From Branchiostoma floridae (Eukaryota; Chordata; Leptocardii; Amphioxiformes; Branchiostomatidae), in assembly GCF_000003815.2 (NCBI RefSeq), contig NC_049985.1, positions 12,795,522 to 12,859,521 of the forward strand: a DNA stretch of 64,000 nucleotides, given 5' to 3'. Both the position numbers and the translations under genes were made by a program. The notes under the pieces were generated by a model. That model had not been told where the DNA came from and made no database searches. It saw only the letters and a program-made list of their open reading frames with translations. This document shows, piece by piece, positions 1-10,801 of this stretch (the first letter of the stretch is position 1; each line of letters begins with the position of its first letter).

Positions 1-8
1 TCTGACAG

Positions 9-3000
9 GCACATATTAATGTCGCCGCCCCCTCCCTGGACACCATGTACAGACTGGCACAGAATGAGAAGTTTGATGGCAACTCCAGTATCCATGTGAG
101 TTTGCAAACCTTCAAAAAAAAGAGAAAAATTGTTCCAGAGGCATTCTCTTCTTGGCAATAATACTACTAGTATCAGCAGTTCTGCTCCTTGTGATGTCTA
201 TGAATGGAAATTATTGAGCTTCATTTGGTAGACACACTACTAAAGAATAGACATGGACGTTGGGAAAACTTTTACTATTTTATGCATATCAGATTAGTAT
301 ACAGTAAAGTTTGTTCTGTTATATACAGATCGCTGCACTGGAATCCTTTGCCAAGATGAAGCCAGGAGCACGTGTCTGGTTTAAGGCTGATGCTTGTGAT
401 TTGAAGGTTGCCCTGCAGACATCTACAAAGGGCAAATGGGCTGGAGACGTTGATCTTGGGGATGGAAGCCTGGAGAAGCTAAGGGCTGACAACGACAGAC
501 GCATGGTCCTTGTCAGGGAAGCTGGGAAGTCCTGCGTGCCACGCAATCTAGAGGCCTGTCTCCTCAGTCTCCTTCAGGATCTTGGAGAAGACATTGATCT
601 GCTGAAAGGTGGCCTTGAGGCAGCAAACAAGAGGTATAAGGAGAAATTCGAGCAGGCTAACTCATCTACAGATGTGCTGAAAAACCTGGCATGGGACAGG
701 GTAGAGTACAATACCCTTCTGGAGCAGGCCAAAGCCTTCTATGAAAGGTGACTTTTAGAAATATTGACTTCAATTTTCTGTCTGCATAGTTATATAAATC
801 AAGTAGTTAGCAAAGCCGCATTGCACAACTACATGTACCTGAGCTACTTGAAAAAGCACAATTTATGCTTCACATCAGTTGAGGATGACTGCTTTACCTT
901 TACCTTCATGCACATGCTTTCTATATTATGTAGGTATGAAAGGCTGCTGGCAGCTCTTGGAACTGCTTCCCCTCAACCTGGCCGTGTGGCCCAATGTCTG
1001 GTGGAACTGAGAGAAGACAACAAAACCTACTTGCACAATCTCTTCAAGAAGAAGAGAGTGGCTGCTGATCATGCATTGGTCGTTTTGGTGTCTGACGAAA
1101 GACGAAATCAGAAGCCCTATGCTGTGCCAATCCTGCTCATTCCATATCACAGTATCCGGGATCAGTTCCTCCAGCAGTTCCTGGACAAGTGCCATGAGGA
1201 GGCCAAGAAGCTGGGACTGATACCTGTTGGTAAGAGTCTATCCTTTACATGTGAAGCTTAACTCCACTATAAACATAGTAAAGACAAAAGTTGAAGTTAA
1301 AGCACAAAAGTAAAAGTAGAGTGTTACTCTTGTCTGTTTTTTGTAATATGACAGTGCTTCTGTTGAATGATGCAAAGCTGAACAAAATCCATTATAGGAA
1401 AATTTGTCTTTTTTATTGAGACATTTCAACGAAACTTCATGATAAAGTCCATTTGTAGACTGTAGTCTTTGCTGAGGTGTTGACCATTGGTATATTCTGG
1501 TGCAATGCTAGTGGGTTGGCCCTAGAGCCTGTGCGCTGGGGGCTTTTTTAGGTACTCAAAGCTAATTTTCCATTTAGAGCTTTTTCATTTTGCAAATCTA
1601 TCAGTGATGTGGTGCTTTGTGATTTGTTGTCAGGTGATGTTACGGATGGAGAGTTCAACTCCCTAAGGACGCTTGGGAACAAGCGCCCTATTCATCTCTA
1701 TGAAATCATTCGTGGGGTGAAAGACAGTGTCAGGAGGATGGCTTCTGACACTGTGCTGAAGTCACTCCGGAAAGTTGGAGGTTAGTTTCTTTCTCTGCTG
1801 ACTTGACTTTAATGTTTGGCCTCTCTATTATATCAGACTGTGCAGTACCACTGACATTAGTATGTTTTATCCGTGTGATATATCTTTGGCCCAAGTACAC
1901 TTACAATGCAACAAATTCACCTGATTTCAGGGATATTCTGCAGGGGGAATATGGTGAAGCCATCTTGTATCTTCTCACAAATTCTGCCCTTGTCGAACCA
2001 AATGTGTTCAGCTTATGTCACAATAGACTCTGAACTCCCCATCAGTTTGTACTAATTGATGATTGTGGTTTCACTGTGCAGAGGATGACAATGGCATGCC
2101 ATTGACAGAGATGAGGGAGAAGGCTATCCCACCAGAAGTGATTGAAGAATACCACAAACTCACAACAGTGGAGCAGATGAGAGAGGAGGATGCTGTAGTA
2201 AGACTGCGTGGACAACTCGTGCCCCCAGATTGTGGCCCCTCAACCTTCCGTGCCAACTCGCCTGAGTGCATGGCTGACATGCTGCGATCAATAATGGCCA
2301 CATACAGATACCGTCTCAGAATAGAGGAACTTCGAACTGAGGGGGTTGATTTCACACACCACATGTATGTCCCAGAGAAAGACGGCCTCAACTACCTTCA
2401 CAGAAGAGAAGATCATTGCCATCTCCTCAAGAGAATTGCTGGTCACCTCAGAAAAGAGCCTCCCCGGTGGTTTGACCACCATGCTCTCGAAGAAGCGCTC
2501 CATCCGCAAGATGGTGAGCCCAAGCCAGGGCTAACAGAGGCAGCCCTGTTTGGTTTCCGAAAGCAGTCTGTCACCGATGCAGAGATCTTGCTGTCCTACA
2601 ACATGGTCAGGTTTCTCCGACACAGAGGGTATCACCGGGAAGCATGCTATATCGAAGTCGTTGCTGGATGGCATGAAGCAGCTGATGGCCGAGGGCTTTC
2701 AGAGGAAGAGAGGAAGGAGAAGAACACAGCCATGATGGACATGATCCTTGATGAGCTGATGCCATATCACCGTTCCCCCCCATGGCGCCGTTACCCCCCA
2801 GACTTCTCAACTCTTGACATCAACAGGCAAGAAAACCCTACACAATGAATATGATTAGATATAAAAAATGCAGTAACCGCTCTCTTTAACTTGCAAATCC
2901 AGTGAGATAGGGGCTTTACCAAATAGTATAACTCGAGAATGCCTAGATGGATTAAAGACCCAGTGAAATGAATATCTTTGTTCTGGTCGCTTTTTTTAGG

Positions 3001-3712
3001 TTCGGTCGAGGAGTACTTGGGTGGAGCCGAGAAACCCTCATCGCGGTCACAACAAATATCGAGTCAATGGAGCTGCGGAGAAGTGAGAGTGCGACAATTG
3101 GCTATGAAGAGCATCCAAGAGCGAGCACGACAGACGATGTAGAGTGTTTCTTTGCTGGACTTCACCGACACATGGGAAACACCTTTACCCTCAAGGAGTT
3201 GCATGCTCGATGGCCTACAGAAGTCAGGTATTTAAGTATCTTTTCAAACATTTACAGTATGGTCTTTTTGTAAAATTATTGAAAGATTTCATGTACTCAC
3301 ATTGTACTTGCGACGTACATTACAAATCAGTTGTGGACAGGTCATTATGGGCAGTATGGGCACAATTCTTGTGTCCATGGCATGTATTATTTCACTTGAA
3401 CAGGTTTGTAATTATTTATTTGTCTTTCACAGGGAATTCTCAAAGAGAATTGACCCGGACCTGCCTTTCTATTACTGGACAATCAGTGAGAGGTTCAGAG
3501 AAGCAGAAGACACTTACCCATCCTTCAATGATGACCCTGAGGATGGTCGTCTGCGCCTCCACCGACTGCGCACTTGTAGAAGGGAAGACGCTTCGATTTT
3601 CACAACTGCAAGGGGTGTCCTGCCGGTCAGGAACAGGGGGACCATCAGGCAGATACTGCACAGACCAGAAGTGCCACTGCCTGAGGTCCCAAATAGCTTG
3701 CCACCTGTTTAG
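9..3712 (+). CDS. 3' part of a large uncharacterised protein, possibly transposase-derived (5' end outside window)
   Basis: Seven exons join in phase: 9-95, 329-747, 934-1229, 1634-1780, 2082-2826, 3000-3227 and 3433-3712. They give 733 residues and a TAG stop. The first visible exon follows an acceptor at 8, so the true start is upstream. Visible features: a motif VWFKADACDLKVALQ then GDVDLGDGSL early on; a Lys/Arg-rich segment (LFKKKR); the segment NKRPIHLYEIIRGVKDSVRRM; a long, charged exon of about 248 residues; and a C-terminal ASTTDDVECFFAGLHRHMGN block followed by DPDLPFYYWT. From memory, DDVECFF-type blocks recur in multi-copy unnamed proteins of amphioxus and corals, and look like C-termini of transposase-derived proteins; this is inference and no catalytic triad is assigned. 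All introns are GT-AG except 2827-2999, which needs a GC donor. It converges with the HIRAN-like gene. Function unknown. Confidence 0.8.
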
Positions 3713-4007
3713 AAGATTACTTTTAAACTGTTATATCCACATCCAGGGTTAGACAAGTCCAAAAGTTTTATTGTCCTAGCCAAGTGAAAGTGCTGATTGG
3801 GCAAGCTCATGTCCTACCCCACTTGCCCGATTTTTTGATGAGTGAGATTTTGATATAAATGTACTTTTTAGTCATGGTACCAAGCATTGTTTGTTTTTTT
3901 ACAGAAGAAAGTGCCTGTAGCCACTTGTTTCCACCTGTCACCACTGTTGTATATATCTAAGTCTTTTATTTTATGTATGTTTACTTTTTATTCTGTATAT
4001 GTATACT
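3713..4007. other. 3' flank of the orphan gene
   Basis: AT-rich sequence after the stop at 3712, probably 3' UTR and downstream DNA. I see no canonical AATAAA and no further coding sequence here. Confidence 0.4.
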
Positions 4008-4590
4008 TGTAAAAGATGCTATTTTGTTGTAAGTGAGGAAAGAAGAGAACTCGGGTATACACATTGTTGCAAGTGTTATACAGGTATTGACCTTATATGA
4101 CAATCAGTTTTTGATCTTGAGACCACAGGTATATATAGACATTGTCGCAAGTGTTATACAGGTTTTTGCCTAGTTATGCTTTGAAGTATCCTTCTGTCAA
4201 ACTAGTTATTGTATATATGAGGCAAGCACTGCGGATATTGTTTTCTTCAGAACCTTTAGTTTTATTGCTGAATGTATACTTAAAAGATGCTATTTTGTTG
4301 CAAGTCAAGAAAGAAGAGAACTCAGGTATATACATTGTTGCAAGTGTTATACTAGTTATTGTAACTAGTTATTGTAACTGTCAAACTAGTTATTGAACTT
4401 ATGAGGCATGCTCTTCAGATTTTGTTTTCTTCAGAACCTTAAGTTTTATTACTCAATGATACTCATAAAAGATGTTATTTTGTTGCAAGTCAGGAAAGAG
4501 GAGAACATGTATAGACATAGTCCTAAGTGTTATACGGGTTCTGACCTTATAAGATATCAGTTTTTGCCTTTCTCCCAGCAACCAACTGCC
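4008..4590 (+). repeat. Degenerate tandem repeat, three to four units
   Basis: A unit containing AAAAGATGCTATTTTGTTG, then AAGT(C/G)AGGAAAGA(A/G)GAGAAC, then CAAGTGTTATAC occurs near 4011-4083, 4283-4353 and 4465-4536. A truncated unit lies near 4139-4165. Spacing is irregular (about 270 and 180 bp). A second shared segment (CTTCAGAACCTTAAGTTTTATT-like) precedes the last two units. No ORF of note. It sits between the two convergent genes. Confidence 0.75.
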
Positions 4591-4761
4591 TAATCCAACC
4601 AGCGACCACTTTTTTTTGCAGTCGCAATGTGGTATCGCCCTCCACTAATAATATAGTGAGTCAGGGCAGAAAGTTAAGAGTGAAGGCACAAGCGAGTAAC
4701 AAAATTCCCAATAAAACTACAGATCAAATCGAGTTGATGGGTTGTTGCCTCGTTATACTTT

Positions 4762-7550
4762 TTATACAATGACCGAATTGAACCTGTAGTCTTTTGCATC
4801 GCCTTCCCAAATCCCTCTCTTCACAATCTTCACCTGAACTTTGTACATGAATTTCTTTGCAGGGAAGCAGAAGGAATGTGTCAACTTGTGCATCGCAATC
4901 TCAGTGATGAAACCATTTCTCATTGCTCTTGTCAGTTTGGGGACTTTGGGGCCTGGGCAATAACCCACTATCTGCCAAGTGTTTTCTATGAACATTTCAA
5001 ACACGATGGCATTCCTATCCTTGATATTGGTGGGCTCAAAGGCTACCTGGACTTTGACATCTTCTCCCTCCCTTCTCAGTTTTTCACACTTATCTAGCAC
5101 AGCCTGACAACTAGTATGCCACGTAGAGCCAACAACAGAAAAAATCTGCCCACTCATACGATTTGCAGCATGGTTATCTGTGTCTTCGTCTTCTTCCAAC
5201 TCTGCATCTAGATCTTGGTCATCCGACTCCCCCCCATCTGAAGAAAAATGCAAGTCCTCCAAGCTACATACAAGAGGGTCTAGTTGTGACTCTGTTTGCA
5301 TGTCGCAAAGTATTGGAGGTGACTGTACAGATTCAGACATCTGACAGTTGCAATGGTCAGGGTATGGTAGATTGGGGTCTACAGGCTGAATGTCTGTCTC
5401 GTACGGTAAGTCAGCCGGGATATCTGTCGTCACTGCTGGAAGTATGAAGGCTGCACTGTCTGTTGGCAGTATCTCTGTGTCCCAAAGAAGGGTACCTCTG
5501 GCCTGCTGCCTATCAGCATCTTTAGAGCATTCGAACTGTAAGAAAAGCAGAATCTGCTTGGAGATGATTGTTCTGTAACTGCATTAGTTAACCCTGTTGC
5601 ATTCCAAAACTCCGTCCATTCCAAAACATGATTTGAACTAACACGAAGTTGAATGCCAGCTGCATTCCAAGACGTGACCCATTCCAAAACATGATTTTTC
5701 GTCATCACTTGTCTGGGGGCAGAGCCAGGTCCTACTTCTGAGGGCATGGCTAATTGATACATGTCTTGACATATTTTGTAACGCAAACAGCAGAAGAAAT
5801 GAAAACAGCAGCATCGCAAACCGCATGATCTTGTCGTCACATCGTCTAAAATCTGTAGCTATCCAAATCCGTGACACACCTTTTTCAAGTCAAATGGCTT
5901 TCCACTACCACTTGATGATTTCTACAATCTAATTCAAGTAATGCACATTCTTTAAGTTATGACCTTTGAATGTTGAGAGTATACAGCATTCATTCGTATA
6001 TCAGTTATTAAGGACAACGTACAGAGAGAATATCCCAAAACTAGTAAAAAGATTGTAGCAAAGTAACTACTAGTAAATATTTCTAAAGATTGTCACAGTC
6101 ACACCACACTAACTATATGTTGAAACACACACATGGTGCTAACATGTTAGGCCTTCGAGTATGGGTCAAAGGTCTCAAATCTTGGGGCAAAACCATGCAC
6201 ACTGAATCCCTTTATCGTGCAAACTAAGTAACTTACGGCAATAACATTGTCTGGGGGAACTACCGGTCCTCAAGCCAACAGTCTTACAGTTACACTGCAA
6301 ACATCCTTCAGACTCTGAGACACAGCTGGAGCCGCATAGTTCTGTTTAGAACTTTTTATTCAGCAATCAACCAATATGTCACTATAACACAACACTTTAT
6401 GCTAACCAATTGTGTTGAAAGAAAGCCATTTCTATTTAACTCCAAGTTCCAAGCATTATTATTTAAAGCTACCTAACAAGGGGGCTTCTACCCTATACAT
6501 GTAGTACATACTTCACAACATGTTCCATTCCACAATGGTTGTAGTGAGAAACAAGTTTTTGTAAATGCCTCAATTCTCAGACAGACATGATTTCTACTAT
6601 TAGTAAAGATAGATTTGTTTGACAAAGGTATGGGGTCGTGAAACTCTAGTATTTGTATTTTTAAAAGATAATTGAATATTGCTAGCGAGTCTTCAGTAAA
6701 AAAAAACTATCCCCTTCCAATACCCAAACACTGAAATGATGTAAAACTAAAACCATTGACAGCAAATAATTTTTACAAATAAAGTGGCTGGGAAAAATTA
6801 CCTTTCACATGATACACGTTTTTCAATCCTATTCAAATACCCAGTAATATTTTGAAGCAAAAGGAAAAGCATTAACGATTAAGTTAGCTGTTAACGTTAC
6901 TGACTCAACGCTGAAAATACATTACATGTGTCCCACATCACTTTGTACCTTTTTTCTGTGAAAATACTCGACAACAAAACAATCGCCGGTGGTGATGTAA
7001 AATGAAGAAATAACTATCAAATACTAGTACATAAAACTATAATAGAACTCGATTTGAATCAGAGTTAAAAAGGAATATAGTGCCACTGGAAAACATGACA
7101 AAGTCGATAAAATTTGTACGTTACCGTTACGTTACATGCCCCCTATAATTCGTAGCCTTTCTGTTGCTGTACAATTATTCCTGTTTCGAACCATCAAAAA
7201 TACTGAAGGTCCCTAAAAGATCTACGAAATAAAGTAAACCTTACATGAATGGTAGAACTCGACTTGATCCGTAGTTTCACTGGGGAAGTCACCCCGGCGA
7301 ACAGGCTATCCAGGTTCCGATCAGGCATCAAGCACAGCCGGCGCACTGACGGCGGGTCGCCCGGTACTGCTATGTGACAGCGCCGTGTAACTACTTCGAT
7401 GCACGAAACCCCCGAGAAATGGATTGGGAACTGGTGAGTGTTTACACAGCAAAGTAAAACTTCTGGAGCGTCCTGCAACAGCTTTGGTTCAACCGTAAAC
7501 ACTGTGTTTACGGGAGCTCCCGGGATGCTACCATCACCGGAACCCGCCAT
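4762..7550 (-). CDS. HIRAN-like domain protein, two exons, 359 aa
   Basis: Exon 1 is 7245-7550 (102 codons from ATG at 7550, donor GTAAGG). Exon 2 is 4762-5535 (acceptor TTTTCTTACAG, 257 codons plus stop). Both end in phase 0, so the frame is continuous. Residues 1-102 read MAGSGDGSIPGAPVNTVF onward with no domain I recognise. Residues about 200-222 form a very acidic patch (ESDDQDLDAELEEDEDTD). Residues about 266-307 match the HIRAN core: EPTNIKDRNAIVF, then IVGYCPGPKVPKL. HIRAN domains (HLTF/Rad5 N-terminus) bind DNA 3' ends or damaged forks; in other proteins they occur alone with unknown roles. No helicase or RING domain is present, so an HLTF-like function is not implied. The 1.7-kb intron could hide another exon, but none is needed. 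It is convergent with the orphan gene upstream. Confidence 0.72.
5536..7244 (-). other. Intron of the HIRAN-like gene
   Basis: AT-rich sequence between donor GTAAGG (complement at 7239-7244) and the acceptor at 5536-5538. A near-duplicate phrase, CATTCCAAAACATGATTT on the plus strand, occurs at about 5619 and 5681, suggesting a small local duplication of about 60 bp. Nothing else recognised. Confidence 0.5.
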
Positions 7551-7554
7551 TTTT

Positions 7555-7630
7555 CAAATGATGACGTCACGGCTCGAGCGTATATATAGTTGAGACCGCG
7601 GTGCATCATGGGATATATGCAAATTCCCCC
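7555..7630 (-). promoter_or_regulatory. Candidate core promoter: octamer, TATA box, CRE palindrome
   Basis: Upstream of the ATG at 7550, reading on the minus strand: an octamer (ATGCAAAT on the plus strand, 7617-7624), a TATA-like ACTATATATA (7581-7590), and the palindromic CRE TGACGTCA (7562-7569). The TATA-to-ATG spacing of about 35 bp predicts a very short 5' UTR. The start context AAAATGGCGG is a reasonable Kozak/YY1-like context. The sites are seen directly; promoter function is inferred. Confidence 0.5.
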
Positions 7631-7800
7631 TGATCGTGGCCCGAGGAGAACACCTTCGTGAGGTTGACCCTGCGGGCAGCATCAAGTTAACCTGCTGCTG
7701 AACTTCAACGAAAAAACACAAACACACACATCAGGAACACAACTTTTTTCCATTTTGCATTTTACCCCATACCACTTCTGTATTGCAACCATTATTGCAG

Positions 7801-8137
7801 TTAAAGGCACCCAATGCGATTTTAAAATATTTAAACTGGAAATATTCTGGATGGGACATTTGGTATGATATTGACATTTACTTCACCATACCAACACACT
7901 CGTATCATTATTTCGTACTTTCAGCGTTTAAAAAGAATGCACAAATATGCCACAAATGGACCCTTTCATTTATTGCGCCCAACAATAAATCAGCACAGGA
8001 TCGAGCCACTAACAGTTTCCCATCGGTAATTTTCGGTCATTTCTGGACACATGAGGTTACCGACCAAATTGAATCTGTGTAAAAATGACTTGAAAATTGA
8101 ATTTATGAAACGAAAAAATCGCATTGGGCGCCTTTAA
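7801..8137. mobile_element. TTAA-flanked MITE, 337 bp
   Basis: Left end TTAAAGGCACCCAATGCGAT at 7801 is mirrored by the right end ATCGCATTGGGCGCCTTTAA finishing at 8137. Outer TTAA on both sides suggests a piggyBac- or Kolobok-type target site. The interior carries no transposase; the open frame 7783-8082 crosses the left end and is not coding in my view. Confidence 0.8.
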
Positions 8138-8139
8138 CT

Positions 8140-8175
8140 TTAAAGGCACCTAATGCGATTTTTTCCGTTTTTTTT
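8140..8175. mobile_element. Left end of a second copy of the same MITE family
   Basis: TTAAAGGCACCTAATGCGAT begins two bases after the first copy ends, in the same orientation as its left end. I found no matching right end nearby, so this copy is truncated or diverged. Confidence 0.6.
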
Positions 8176-8545
8176 TCAAATTTTCTTCCGTCTTTTCCCC
8201 GTTTTTTTACACACAGTAAGGTTAAATTACACTATCTCATTGCATATTGACCTTCATTGAGTAAAGATGTGATGTCGTTGGGTGATGAGAACTCATTGAA
8301 AATCTGAGAGCTGCCTGCGCCGCTGGGGCACCCTTCTATTTCAAATTTTCTGTATGATATTTACATTTAAATCCCCATATTAGAACGGTTGCATCATCAT
8401 TTCACATTTTGGCCGTATATTAAAGAACAGGGTAGAAACAAGCCATAATAGGAGTCCTTTATTTTGTCATGTTCGTGTGCGGTCGGATATGATGAATACC
8501 CTCCAAGCAACAGTTTCGATGAGGAAACCGTTCTATTTTCTCAAT

Positions 8546-10210
8546 GTGTTTGATAGGGTTGGCGTAAACGGCTGCCCGGTCGGTCGGCGGAAACCGCTGC
8601 CCGGTCCGGAGGTTTGTTTTGGGGGTTTCGAGTGTACCAAATGTATACAACATGGCTTGCTGTTGCAACAGTAATTTAAGTGCATTTCTCGTGTAGGCTG
8701 ACCCTACGTTGAACAGTAGCCCTAATATCGTAAACATTACCGTAATTACCGTAATAATGGCGTAATTTTGATCTTACACACGTTTACGGTAAACACCAGA
8801 TTTCGGTGATGCCAGCTAATTAAGATTAACGCTTATAAGGTCGATAATGAGCCGCGTGTCCTCACAGTAAGAACAGATTAGCGCCTTGATTTTTTTTGCG
8901 AAAATGTTATCCCCAACACTAGTTTTATATTATATACTCTGAAATAAGAAAACTGTAGGTTGGATTGATTGGATTGTGTAATTTATCGGAGATTTTCGTC
9001 ATTCCATGCGGCGCACATTAGGTCCTTGACTCCGAAATACGCACGTGGATATGTGTGAGGCACTTCTGATAGGGGACAGTAGTAAACTTTATCATTACTT
9101 GCTCTTCGGAATTAGCTTTAGACCAATAAGATGTGGGCATTGATCAGGGTATGAGTCATTCGTGTTATTGAGTGGGCTGACTACTCACTCTTTGCAGCCA
9201 GGGGCTGAATTGCGAGGAGCTTACAATAGGCGGGGCTAAATCTCAAGGGTCTGGAGCGAGCTGCCATTCGGCGCCACTCAGGTGACCTCAATACGACAGT
9301 AATTGCCCCAGGTGCGACCAAGGTACTGTAGGTTTTAGACCACTCACAGCGCACCATAGCACATGTGACGGGTTCTTTAACGTGCCTGGGGTGTGTCTCT
9401 CCCCAGACACGGGACCTCCATTTAACGTCCTATCCGAGGGACGACTCATTTTCACTTGAGTAAAGTGAGGAAAGTCGTGTTAAGTGCCTTTCCCAAGGGC
9501 ACAAGACCGGCAGCACGGCAGGCGGATTCGATCCCGCGACCTCTCGGTCACGAGGCGAACACAATACCACTGTGCTACGCGGCTTCACGAAAGAAGATTG
9601 AAGATTAATTGCTAATCAAAAAATTTTCTCGAGCCAACCATGGCCACGTTGTTTATCGCGGTGTTATTTGGGCTCTAGCCGCTCTATCCTTGGTTAAATC
9701 TTTATTGTCTGCGGGTTTCTTCATTTCCGACATGTGAGAAAATATTATCGTGATCAATCAAAGAATTACAGTTTCAAGCTGTTTGATTAACAATCAATTA
9801 TGTTCTTATTAATATTCCGTCTACACGGTATTCAGAAGATGAATATTCTTAATATTACCGACCGCTGTCCACGTGAAAGCGCCAGGTAAAAAAGGCCGTA
9901 ATTACGATCGGATTTACAGCATGTTCACGATTACCCTCGTCGTGATTTAGATACAGAATACTACCAGCCGTTTTCCAACCAAAACCCCGTCCAAAATTTC
10001 GACACGGTTTTGCATACGTTTATTCTACGATGGGTGTATGTTTAATATTGAGATTACAATGCTTTCTGCTGCAAGAAGGCGCAGCTGCACTAGATACCTT
10101 ACTCTGCTGTATGCAATACTAGAAACCCCCAAACTCAACCTCCGGACCGGACCGGGCAGGGGTTTCCGCCGACCGACCGGGCAGCCGTTTCCGCCAACCC
10201 GTGTTTGATA
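8546..10210. mobile_element. Mutator-like non-autonomous DNA transposon with 10-bp target-site duplication
   Basis: The element occupies 8556-10200 (1645 bp). GTGTTTGATA flanks it exactly at 8546-8555 and 10201-10210. Both termini begin GGGTTGGCG and carry about 80 bp of inverted repeat, including GGCTGCCCGGTCGGTCGGCG and the later GGAGGTT...GGGGGTTTC. The right repeat has a 5-bp extra CCGGT. Within each repeat, a unit of about 20 bp (GGCGKAAACSGCTGCCCGGT) is present twice. Long terminal repeats with 9-10 bp duplications are typical of Mutator-like elements. No transposase ORF is present. Confidence 0.82.
9170..9590 (-). mobile_element. tRNA-derived SINE-like repeat nested in the Mutator-like element
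   Basis: On the minus strand the head has an A-box-like TAGCACAGTGGT (complement 9562-9584) and a B-box-like GGGATCGAATCC (complement 9525-9541). Next comes GCCCTTGGGAAAGGCAC, a phrase I know from widespread aquatic-animal SINE bodies, and then a phrase like CCCTCGGATAGGACGTTAAA. The left border is approximate. The whole repeat lies inside the 1645-bp transposon. Confidence 0.6.
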
Positions 10211-10665
10211 AGGATAAGTAGCAATAAGCAGTCCTTCTGTAAATTAATAAGTGTACAGATGTCATCTATAGAATCAAATCAGTGTGGTCCAAGCAAAAAT
10301 AGATTACATGTATTTCACTAACATAGAGGATATATCACTCATTTCACCACTTGCTCATAACAAAAACACTTGACTCACATGGCTTATTCTGTGATAAAAC
10401 AATGATAGCTTTATTTGGAACATACTGCAGTTATGAAGTTTATGACAGTAATGCAGCAAACTTGAAAATCGTATGCCAAATATTTGACGTTTATCCTTCT
10501 ATGATAGTGGCCTTCATCTTTCACTAGTTATTTGTATCAAGGCTTACACATACCAAATGATAACAAGTATAAAGCAGTACGAGCAGTATTCCTTGGAAGG
10601 TTTACTTGCATTCATCTTAATATCAGTACAATGTACATGTACAATCATGTAAAACACATTCAGGC
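10211..10665. other. Intergenic AT-rich DNA
   Basis: No coding sequence recognised. It contains TTTATT at about 10411, an AATAAA on the minus strand that could serve a distal poly(A) site of the flippase gene, but this is unproven. Confidence 0.3.
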
Positions 10666-10801
10666 TACTCTCCAAGCAGAGGCTGGTGGGAAAATTTGTG
10701 ACCTTTTCCTTTCATCAATTTTTTTCGACCGGCCTTTTCCTTGTATTAATTTAAAAAAATTGATGCAAGGATTTTTCCCACCAACCTCTGCTTGGAGAGT
10801 A
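10666..10801. mobile_element. 136-bp hairpin MITE with TA ends
   Basis: TACTCTCCAAGCAGAGGCTG at the left is mirrored by CCTCTGCTTGGAGAGTA at the right, and the match continues into GGTGGGAAAA. The interior also holds a shorter inner inverted repeat (ATCAATTTTTTT versus AAAAAAATTGAT). Outer TA suggests a Tc1/mariner-type target. The two arms together could fold into one long hairpin. Confidence 0.85.

Noticed and set aside
764-1261. Open frame read as a separate 165-residue protein
   Set aside because: Only 934-1229 is coding; the rest is intron read-through on both sides. The frame joins the flanking exons of the orphan gene by phase.
4762-5433. HIRAN-like gene as a single-exon gene starting inside this frame
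   Set aside because: The frame stays open upstream to a good acceptor at 5536, and a phase-matched first exon with promoter motifs exists at 7245-7550.
5430-5877. Minus-strand open frames overlapping the HIRAN-like gene
   Set aside because: They are in other frames than the spliced model and are low-complexity or Cys/Phe-rich without splice support.
8459-8737. Overlapping open frames on both strands at the left end of the Mutator-like element
   Set aside because: They run through the GC-rich terminal repeat and have no domain.
9500-9590. A functional tRNA gene
   Set aside because: The head has A- and B-box-like motifs, but the cloverleaf stems do not pair well and the body continues as a SINE.
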